Below, in pieces: positions 16,433-22,527 of a stretch of DNA of 23,723 nt. The DNA comes from Yaniella flava (lineage in GTDB: Bacteria > Actinomycetota > Actinomycetes > Actinomycetales > Micrococcaceae), in the NCBI RefSeq assembly GCF_039529295.1, contig NZ_BAAAMN010000053.1:1-23723 (forward strand), read 5' to 3'. The stretch's first letter is position 1. Each line of letters begins with the position of its first letter. The notes under the pieces are model-generated. The model did not search any database and was not told where the DNA came from. It saw only the letters and a program-made list of their open reading frames with translations. The position numbers and the translations under genes were made by a program.

Positions 16433-17209
16433 ATGACATCGAAAACTTCTGTACTGCCGGTCCCTACCGGAGCGGTCATGGCCGTGACCGGTGGTGCCTC
16501 TGGGCTTGGTAGAGCCAGTGCTGAAGCATGGATTGCAGGCGGCGGTCGCGTTGTCGTCATGGATATCAATAAAGACGCGATTGGTACGACGGTTGAAGAA
16601 CTTGGTGAAAGAGCTCGTGGGGTCGTTGCGGACGTGACCAGCAAGGCTTCTGTTGACGCCGCTATAGAGTCTGTGGCCAAGATCGAAGGGCAACTTGATG
16701 CTCTGGTGTGCTGCGCCGGCAATGCGCTGCCCGTAGATTCTGCGACAATGACCGATGAACAGTTTGATTCATTGCTGCAGATTCATCTGAACGGGACAAT
16801 GCGGTGCGCACGTGCAGCCTATCCGTTGCTCAAAGCAAGCCAGGGGACCATCGTCACTGTCTCATCGGTGGCTGGCAGTCATGGGATGCCACGCAGAGCT
16901 AGCTACAATACGGTCAAACACGGGCTCATTGGACTAACGAAATCATTGGCCGTCGAATGGGCACCGGACGGTATACGAACCAACGCGGTTGCTCCAGGTT
17001 ACACTCGAACACCCTTTAACCAGCAGCTCATCGATGAGGGCAAACTAGATATGGATCCAACGGTGGCACGAATCCCCATGGATCGTTGGGCTGAACCACA
17101 AGAGATGGCAAATCCCATCGTATTTTTGTCCACTGAGGCTTCATCATTTGTCAATGGGCATACCTTATTTGTTGATGGCGGCATGACAATTGCCGGCGAT
17201 TGGTACTAA
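16433..17209 (+). CDS. SDR oxidoreductase 1 of the catabolic operon
   Basis: 258 residues with TGGASGLG, an NNAG-position variant CCAG, catalytic Ser in VSSVAGS, and Tyr158/Lys162 in SYNTVKHG; C-terminus VDGGMTIAG. Asp after beta-2 (VVVMDIN) suggests NAD+. It probably oxidises a secondary alcohol of the imported compound or its product. AAAGGAAG precedes ATG 16433. It differs clearly in sequence from the SDR that follows, so it is unlikely to be a recent duplicate. Confidence 0.9.
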   Translation: MTSKTSVLPVPTGAVMAVTGGASGLGRASAEAWIAGGGRVVVMDINKDAIGTTVEELGERARGVVADVTSKASVDAAIESVAKIEGQLDALVCCAGNALPVDSATMTDEQFDSLLQIHLNGTMRCARAAYPLLKASQGTIVTVSSVAGSHGMPRRASYNTVKHGLIGLTKSLAVEWAPDGIRTNAVAPGYTRTPFNQQLIDEGKLDMDPTVARIPMDRWAEPQEMANPIVFLSTEASSFVNGHTLFVDGGMTIAGDWY

Positions 17210-17228
17210 AAGATAGGAAACTTTACAG

Positions 17229-17978
17229 ATGACAAGTGTGTTCTCTCCAACAGCATTTGCGGGTCAGCGAGTTTTGATCACCGGCGCAACCGGTGGCATT
17301 GGTACGTTGACGTCGAAACATTTCAAAGCTGCCGGTGCAGAGCTTGTGTTGGCAGACCTGAATGGTGAAGCGTTAGAGGCTTTGGCCGAAGAACTTGGTC
17401 GCACTGACGTAACTACTCTAGAGTTTGACGCCACAAATAACTCCGATCGGATGAACCTTGTGGAGACCATTGCCAACCTTGGCGGTGTTAACCATCTAGT
17501 GTTAGCAGCGGGCATTTACGAGGAAATCGCGCTTGCGGAGATGTCTGATGATGATATCGTGCGAACCTTGCAGATCAATCTTGTCTCAACTATGCAATTG
17601 GTGCGGGATATTGAGCCACAGCTGCAGAACAACGGTTCGATTGTGTTGTTCAGCTCCATGGCCGGTGAACGTGGGTCACGAAACCATTCGCAGTATGCTG
17701 CTTCCAAGGGCGGGCTTGTCTCATTCGGCCGTTCAATGGCATGGGAGCTTGGGGAGCGTCAGATCCGAGTCAACGCTGTTACACCAGGAATTATTGCTAC
17801 TTCCATGACGGAATCGCTGGTAGCTGGTGGCGGCGATGCTTTGCTTAAATCCACACCATTACAACGGTTCGGCGAACCTGAGGAAGTGGCCTCCGCTGCT
17901 GTTTTCCTAGCGTCGGAAGCAGCCTCGTTTATCACCGGCATGGTTATGCAAATCAACGGCGGTCTTCATATGGCCTAG
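17229..17978 (+). CDS. SDR oxidoreductase 2 of the catabolic operon
   Basis: 249 residues with TGATGGIG, AAG in place of NAG (LAAGIY), Ser in FSSMAGERG and Tyr156/Lys160 in QYAASKGG; end INGGLHMA. Asp after beta-2 (LVLADLN) suggests NAD+. Two dissimilar SDRs in one operon often act on opposite stereoisomers or on successive hydroxyls. AGGAAA lies about 12 bases before ATG 17229. Last gene of the operon. Confidence 0.9.
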   Translation: MTSVFSPTAFAGQRVLITGATGGIGTLTSKHFKAAGAELVLADLNGEALEALAEELGRTDVTTLEFDATNNSDRMNLVETIANLGGVNHLVLAAGIYEEIALAEMSDDDIVRTLQINLVSTMQLVRDIEPQLQNNGSIVLFSSMAGERGSRNHSQYAASKGGLVSFGRSMAWELGERQIRVNAVTPGIIATSMTESLVAGGGDALLKSTPLQRFGEPEEVASAAVFLASEAASFITGMVMQINGGLHMA

Positions 17979-18064
17979 GGCAGGCGGTACATCCACGTGA
18001 CAGCATACGAAACGGTTGCATGGGAAGTTTCTCATCTGTTTCTTCTTGATGGCTCATAAACCTT

Positions 18065-18090
18065 CTTAGGGTGAATTCATCACCACTAAG
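18065..18090 (+). terminator. Hairpin after the catabolic operon
   Basis: CTTAGGGTG (18065-18073) pairs with CACC-A-CTAAG (18081-18090), with one bulged A and a 7-base loop. No T-run follows. Possible terminator or operator; the 87 bases before it hold nothing I recognise except one GTTGCAT (18015-18021). Confidence 0.35.
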
Positions 18091-18114
18091 TTCGAGTTGT
18101 AAGGAGACATCATC

Positions 18115-18171
18115 ATGATGGCGCTGAACCATCGACTGTTGCATGAAATGCAACTCGCGATCATTCTTTAA
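18115..18171 (+). CDS. Possible 18-residue micro-ORF or beheaded gene start
   Basis: AAGGAG (18101-18106) is ideally placed before ATGATG (18115-18120), opening a frame of 18 codons (MMALNHRLLHEMQLAIIL) and TAA. Inside it is a perfect hairpin, GTTGCAT-GAA-ATGCAAC (18138-18154). It may be a leader peptide or the surviving start of a gene lost when mobile DNA inserted. No homology can be claimed. Confidence 0.3.
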   Translation: MMALNHRLLHEMQLAIIL

Positions 18172-18246
18172 GCCGTCGATAGGCGAGCATTCTCACCTGT
18201 GGCCACATCTCCTAGCCAGCATATCTCAAGTTTTCGCGGCGTACTA

Positions 18247-18275
18247 TTGACCGATGATGCGTTTATCCTTACATT
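18247..18275 (+). promoter_or_regulatory. Promoter of the recombinase operon, probably giving a leaderless mRNA
   Basis: TTGACC (18247-18252), a 17-base spacer and TACATT (18270-18275) closely match a SigA promoter. Initiation 7-8 bases downstream would fall at about 18282-18283, at the GTG/ATG start of the recombinase, and no ribosome binding site is visible. Confidence 0.6.
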
Positions 18276-18285
18276 GTTGTAAGTG

Positions 18286-19398
18286 ATGCAACATTCTGAC
18301 GCCTTAATTCGAACACTTCGCGCTGTGACAGATTCGTCCAACGTTGCTTTGGTAACCCCTCAAGCAACTGTGCTTGAAGCAATGCTAAGTGGTTGGGAAA
18401 GTCAGCAGCGCAGTCGAGGATTGCGCCCGGATACGATTGCTGTTCGTCTTCGTCTTATCGTTCGCTTTCAAGAGTTCTCGGGGAAGATGCCGTGGGAGTG
18501 GAACGCGCAGGACGTGGAGGAATTTATTTCTGGGGTGGACCAAAGAACGAAGGCCCTCTCAACCATGAGGCATCACCACAACGCTATTAAGACTTTCTGT
18601 GCCTATTTGATTGACCCAAACTATGACTGGGTTGAGATTTGTGAAAATCAATTCGGAACTCACCCTGTGCAGGTTTGCCTACCCTGGAACACGGTCGCGC
18701 ATAAAGCGCAATACGAGGGGTCAGGAAAACGCCGTCCGCTGACATTCGATGAGGTGGAAACTTTATTTGATACCGCCGACGCCAAAGTCGAGGAACTCGC
18801 CTTATCTGGTAAGAAAGGGGCGCTGGCTGCACTTCGAGATTCCCAGTTATTCAAGACTGCATACGCATTTGGACTGAGGCGTAATGAATTGGCGCAATTG
18901 GATCTCGCAGATCTGCACTACAACACCGAAGCTAAACAATGGGGACGTTATGCAGCTTTACATGTCCGGTGGGGTAAGGCTGCGGGAGGGGGAGCACCTC
19001 GACGTCGCACAGTCCTGCTTGTACCAGAATTCGACTGGTGGGTTCCAGGTATGAGGCAGTGGGTTGAGGAGGCCCCCGATCGGTTTGATCCCGGAAACCT
19101 AGATGCTATCTGGGTCACCGAACGGCGGACCCGGATCTCGGTGGGCTACCTTGACCGTAGATTTGCCGAGCTACGGGCCGAAGCTGGGTTGCCGAAGGAA
19201 CTTACCCTGCACAGCCTCAGGCATTCTTATGTCACGCACTTGATCGAACACGGATATGCTGATCGTTTTGTGCAAGAACAGGTAGGCCACCAGCACTCTT
19301 CGACGACATCTATATACACTTCTGTCAGTGGAGATTTCAAGAATCGAATACTAGCTCAGGCGCTACGCAAGATTACTGACGAGGAGATTGAGCGATGA
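18286..19398 (+). CDS. Tyrosine recombinase / integrase
   Basis: About 370 residues with an N-terminal core-binding (SAM-like) domain (residues about 25-115) and a C-terminal catalytic domain. Catalytic residues visible: Arg198 (GLRRNEL), His309 and Arg312 (LHSLRHSYVTHL), His335 (VGHQHSS) and nucleophile Tyr344 (TSIYTSV). It cuts and rejoins DNA through a 3'-phosphotyrosine. An in-frame TAA at 18280-18282 limits the start to GTG 18283 or ATG 18286. It overlaps the next gene by ATGA. XerC/D identity is unlikely given the coupled partners; a mobile-element recombinase is favoured. Confidence 0.92.
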   Translation: MQHSDALIRTLRAVTDSSNVALVTPQATVLEAMLSGWESQQRSRGLRPDTIAVRLRLIVRFQEFSGKMPWEWNAQDVEEFISGVDQRTKALSTMRHHHNAIKTFCAYLIDPNYDWVEICENQFGTHPVQVCLPWNTVAHKAQYEGSGKRRPLTFDEVETLFDTADAKVEELALSGKKGALAALRDSQLFKTAYAFGLRRNELAQLDLADLHYNTEAKQWGRYAALHVRWGKAAGGGAPRRRTVLLVPEFDWWVPGMRQWVEEAPDRFDPGNLDAIWVTERRTRISVGYLDRRFAELRAEAGLPKELTLHSLRHSYVTHLIEHGYADRFVQEQVGHQHSSTTSIYTSVSGDFKNRILAQALRKITDEEIER

Positions 19399-19724
19399 TT
19401 GAGCTGCAAACGAGTTGGAATCTTCGAGCCATCATGGCTTCGAAAGGACTATTCCAGACCACAGATCTTCGTCCCTTACTGGCCGAACGAGGGATAGATC
19501 TGTCGCGTGAGCAAGTTTATCGATTGGTGACCACGGCACCTCGACGAATCAGTCTAGAGGTGCTGTCGGCGCTCTGCGATGCCCTCGAATGTTCGAAAGA
19601 TGAGCTAATAACAACCGAGCGACGTGAAATCGAGGCACCGAAGACGGCGGCTATCGAAGGCAGCAAAGCTCCCATTGGTGACTTACGCCCTGTACGCGCT
19701 ACGATCAGACGACCGAAGCAGTAA
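19395..19724 (+). CDS. Small XRE/Cro-C1-type helix-turn-helix protein
   Basis: 109 residues. Residues about 8-72 form a Cro/C1-like HTH (LRAIMASKGLFQTTDLRPLL, then SREQVYRLVT and LEVLSALCDALECSKDELI). The C-terminal tail is basic and probably disordered (RATIRRPKQ). Translationally coupled to the recombinase by ATGA, so it is likely an accessory DNA-binding partner or a regulator of the promoter at 18247-18275. Confidence 0.85.
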   Translation: MIELQTSWNLRAIMASKGLFQTTDLRPLLAERGIDLSREQVYRLVTTAPRRISLEVLSALCDALECSKDELITTERREIEAPKTAAIEGSKAPIGDLRPVRATIRRPKQ

Positions 19725-19736
19725 CGGACGAGAAAC

Positions 19737-20321
19737 ATGGATGCTGTAACGGATGACATTGTTTCGGTCCTTAGGTCTTATGTCCCAGAGATCTCGATCG
19801 ATGATTTAGCCGAGATCATTGAATCAATCGCCCCGGTCCACCGGACGCGCCGAAGAATGTTCATCGCGATCAGTAAGCGTCCCGGAATATTGACTGGTGC
19901 TGACCCTAACGTGCCGACGACCGTTCAGAAGCTCACGGTGGCTTTGAGCGAGGCTGGGGCCGCAGCGATTGTGGTGCCCGGATGTGAACAATGCGAACGT
20001 AAGATCTCATTACCCCATCGGGCACCCCAGGGAGGACGTCATTGTTCTCGATGTGAAAAAAACTACCGAGCGAGACCCTGCGCTGGCTGCGGCCAACGGC
20101 GACCCATCCATAAAAACCTCAATGGCGAATACTTCTGCAGACCGTGCTGGAGACAGGATTCAAGGTCCTTTGGATTATGCAGTCGGTGCAACTCGACAGT
20201 GTCTGTGAAAAAGGCCTTAGACGGGACCTTGGTGTGTGATAGATGTTATAAGGCTCCTGAATCTGAATGTTTCGGCTGTCACCGGATGAATGCGCCGGTA
20301 TGCTTGTGTGAGACAGGTTGA
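19737..20321 (+). CDS. Protein with serial CxxC zinc knuckles, probably truncated by IS110
   Basis: 194 residues. The N-terminal 80 residues contain an acidic helical segment (ISIDDLAEIIESIAPVHRTR) and an alpha/beta-looking part. From residue 83 there is a series of zinc-ribbon-like pairs: C83/C86, C103/C106, C115/C118, C134/C137, C148/C151, C167/C170, C178/C181 and an imperfect CLC at 189-191. The spacing suggests three or four tandem treble-clef or ribbon units. The last is incomplete, and the stop falls 14 bases before the end of a convergent IS110 transposase gene, so the natural C-terminus has probably been lost. Third gene after recombinase and XRE; function unknown, perhaps nucleic-acid or protein binding during recombination. 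Confidence 0.7.
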   Translation: MDAVTDDIVSVLRSYVPEISIDDLAEIIESIAPVHRTRRRMFIAISKRPGILTGADPNVPTTVQKLTVALSEAGAAAIVVPGCEQCERKISLPHRAPQGGRHCSRCEKNYRARPCAGCGQRRPIHKNLNGEYFCRPCWRQDSRSFGLCSRCNSTVSVKKALDGTLVCDRCYKAPESECFGCHRMNAPVCLCETG

Positions 20322-20335
20322 CTCTTCTATGTCTG

Positions 20336-21406
20336 TCAAGTCCATTGTAAACGTTGATGTTGAGCATTGAGGATTCTGAAAGCTCTGCGGCTGATATAGC
20401 GTTTGAGGCAGCGTCGGATTTCGCGATCAGTTTTGTGTTCTTGGCGTCGTTTTTCGACGTAGGCGCGGGTCTCTGCGTCGTGGGTCATTTTGGTGACTGC
20501 CACCATATGTAGGGCACTATTGAGCCGTCGATCACCGCCGCGGTTGAGCCTGTGTCTGACGGTGTTCCCAGATGATGCGGGAATGGGGTTCGTTCCGGCC
20601 AGGGAGGCGAATTCCGCCTCAGTGCGGACACGTCCGTGATGTGACCACGCAACCAGACACTTGGCCGCACTGATCGCTCGAAAGCCGGGTTCGTCCAGCA
20701 GCGGGGCGGCTTCGCTGACTTGGACGAGTTCGGTCAGGTGTTGCTCGTTTGCGCTCAACTGGTCGCTGAGCTCGACCACATGTTTAGCTAAGCGGATGGC
20801 TTCAGTGCGAGCTACTGACACAGAGAGTTCCTCCTTGCGCGCCCGCCATTTAGCGATCTGCTCTATCTGGGTTTTGCTCAACGCTTTGCGCGCATCCAAC
20901 CCCAGGTCGTTGTTGCGAACCACAGCGGTCAGGGCGTTGACTGAGCGGGTACGGTCTTTGGCCATGGATTCGCGCGCGGTGATCAGGATCTGGATAGCCT
21001 GACGGACCCCGTCGTTGAGCCGCGGCCGGCGTAACTTCTCTACCCGTAGTGGCAGTGCAGCTGCCACAATACGGTGAGCATCCAAAGTATCGGACTTGCC
21101 CACACCCCGGCGTTGTGTGACATCCATGCGGGGTGCTTCGGCCACAGGGTAGCCATGGGAGGCTACGTTGCCAGTCAGGATGGCACCATAAGTGGCTGCG
21201 CCTTCAATAACCCACAGCGTGTCGGCATCGGCTTCGGTGCGGCGAGCAACCCAGGCCAAGGCCCGATTGATGCCAGCGGTAGTAGTAGGAAATTCACGGG
21301 ACTCGACAAACGCGCCGGTCGCAGCGGTCAGGATTGTGTAGACATGTTTTCGGGCGTGGGTGTCAACACCCACAACAAAAGGATGAGTATGGGCGACAAT
21401 GGACAT
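20336..21406 (-). CDS. IS110-family DEDD transposase (bridge-RNA-guided recombinase family)
   Basis: 356 residues from ATG 21406. The N-terminal RuvC-like DEDD domain shows VGVDTHARKH, WVIEGAATYG and KSDTLDAHRIV. The C-terminal Tnp domain shows GFRAISAAKCLVAWSHHG and NPIPASSGNTVRHRLNRGGD, whose serine is the presumed nucleophile. All key residues are present, so the enzyme may be active. A GGAAAGGACC lies about 12 bases before the start. Longer upstream starts add residues not shared with the family. It is convergent to the CxxC protein gene. Confidence 0.92.
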   Translation of the reverse strand: MSIVAHTHPFVVGVDTHARKHVYTILTAATGAFVESREFPTTTAGINRALAWVARRTEADADTLWVIEGAATYGAILTGNVASHGYPVAEAPRMDVTQRRGVGKSDTLDAHRIVAAALPLRVEKLRRPRLNDGVRQAIQILITARESMAKDRTRSVNALTAVVRNNDLGLDARKALSKTQIEQIAKWRARKEELSVSVARTEAIRLAKHVVELSDQLSANEQHLTELVQVSEAAPLLDEPGFRAISAAKCLVAWSHHGRVRTEAEFASLAGTNPIPASSGNTVRHRLNRGGDRRLNSALHMVAVTKMTHDAETRAYVEKRRQEHKTDREIRRCLKRYISRRAFRILNAQHQRLQWT

Positions 21407-21560
21407 AGCGGTCGGTGGTCCTTTCCAATGTGAACGGATCTTTGTTTTCGGCCGCATACGGCCGGTACCAGTCCGGGATGCAAAATCACATCGGAACAAT
21501 CCTGTGACGAGTCACGCTAAGACTTCTTGGCGGACAATCTTCTAATGAAGTTACCGAAGT
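21407..21560 (-). ncRNA. Candidate bridge-RNA region of the IS110 element
   Basis: IS110-subgroup elements encode a structured bridge RNA between the left end and the transposase start. This stretch is non-coding and holds perfect hairpins, GGCCG-CATA-CGGCC (21450-21463) and GTGAC-GA-GTCAC (21504-21515). Position and structure fit; loops matching the donor and target were not identified. Confidence 0.45.
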
Positions 21561-21561
21561 G

Positions 21562-21682
21562 GACCGGATAGGTGCCGGCCGACCACCCAGTAATCGGACA
21601 AGTCAACCTCAAGGCATCCATACGGAGCCAGGTAGGAGCTGAGTCACAACCATCGGACGGAACGGCCTGCACCTATCCTGTC
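21562..21682. repeat. 19-bp inverted repeat upstream of IS3 orfA
   Basis: Arms 21562-21580 (GACCGGATAGGTGCCGGCC) and 21664-21682 (GGCCTGCACCTATCCTGTC) match at 17 of 19 positions when one is reversed and complemented; the spacer is 83 bases. It lies between the IS110 upstream region and the IS3 orfA gene. Confidence 0.7.
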
Positions 21683-21736
21683 AGCCAGTCCCAGACCAGC
21701 TACCTCCAAGTCTCACAAGTAGGAGCCTTACTCATC

Positions 21737-22033
21737 GTGACAGAGCGAAAGAAATACACTGCTGAGTTCAAACAGCGGGCCGTGGATCTGGTGATTGATT
21801 CCGGTCGGCCGATTGCTCAGGTCTGTGTGGATATTGGTGTTAATGAAGGCACCTTGGGAAATTGGGTGCGCAAATATCGCCAGGAGCACCCGGAAGCATT
21901 TGCTGATGACAAGCCGGAATCGGTGACGTATGCCGAGCATCAGCGGGTTCTGAAGGAGAATGCCAAGCTGAAACAGGAGGTGGAATTCCTCTCAGAAGTC
22001 AGCTCCTTCTTTGCAGCGAAGCAACAGTCGTAG
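21737..22033 (+). CDS. IS3-family transposase OrfA (HTH protein)
   Basis: 98 residues from GTG 21737, beginning TERKKYTAEFKQRAVDLVID. It has the IS3/IS911 helix-turn-helix (VCVDIGVNEGTLGNWVRKYR) and a C-terminal leucine-zipper-like coiled coil (HQRVLKENAKLKQEVEFLSE). AGGAG lies 11 bases upstream. The frame is also open upstream, but that extension (starting MPADHPVIG) is unlike OrfA proteins. OrfB follows in the -1 frame, so a fused OrfAB by programmed frameshift near its end is expected in intact copies. Confidence 0.85.
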   Translation: MTERKKYTAEFKQRAVDLVIDSGRPIAQVCVDIGVNEGTLGNWVRKYRQEHPEAFADDKPESVTYAEHQRVLKENAKLKQEVEFLSEVSSFFAAKQQS

Positions 22034-22527
22034 ATTTTTACGAGTTCATCGAAGCAGAGAAGGACACCTATTCTATTGCCATGATGTGCCGCGTGCTGGG
22101 CGTCTCGCGGGCTTCGTTTTATCGGTGGCGTCACCCCAAACCACCATCAGCCCAGCAGGTGCGCCACCAACAGCTGGTGGCGGCGGTCAAAGCCGAGTAC
22201 ACCGCCGCTGAAGGCATGGCAGGCCGGCGCCAGCTGACCCGGCTGCTGAACACCAAAGGCGTCGATATCTCGGAATCCACTGTGGGTGCCATTATGCGTG
22301 CCCATGATTTACGAGCCATCCGCACCACCGTGTGGAAACAGACTACCGTCCAAGACCCGCAAGCCAGAACGGAACATATTGTCAACCATATGGTCGATGA
22401 CCATGGCGACCGGGATTTTTCGTCCGATACGCCGGGGGCCAGACTGGTCGGCGATATAACGTATTTAAAGACAGCTTGGATTCCAGTCATCGTTGCAACA
22501 CTGGATAACTTAGCTATCTTCCAGTAA
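22030..22527 (+). pseudogene. IS3-family OrfB, truncated by the IS30 insertion
   Basis: Reads VDFYEFIEAEKDTYSIAMMC, then the HTH_21-type segment (ASFYRWRHPKPP, GRRQLTRLL) and the start of the rve integrase domain, GARLVGDITYLKTAW, containing the first catalytic Asp. Homology stops there. The remaining residues to the stop at 22527 derive from the IS30 end and the 3' end of its transposase gene. The second Asp and the Glu of the DDE triad are missing, so the protein is inactive. Confidence 0.82.

Larger units (their letters stand above)
20322..21560 (-). mobile_element. IS110-family insertion sequence (ends approximate)
   Basis: One transposase gene plus a non-coding stretch of about 150 bases upstream of it, with almost nothing after the stop. 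This is the layout of the IS110 subgroup. These elements lack conventional terminal inverted repeats, so the boundaries given are estimates. Confidence 0.7.
21545..22490 (+). mobile_element. IS3-family element, interrupted (ends approximate)
   Basis: Consecutive orfA and orfB of an IS3-family element in the usual overlapping-frame arrangement. The left end is uncertain (perhaps TGAAGTTACCGAAGTGGACC from 21545). The right part is lost where an IS30-family element begins, around 22480-22495. Confidence 0.65.

Noticed and set aside
20315..21609. 9-bp inverted match AGGTTGACT (20315-20323) / AGTCAACCT (21601-21609) flanking IS110
   Set aside because: Could be read as terminal repeats, but IS110 elements generally lack them and one arm lies well outside the likely end; a 9-bp match is weak evidence.
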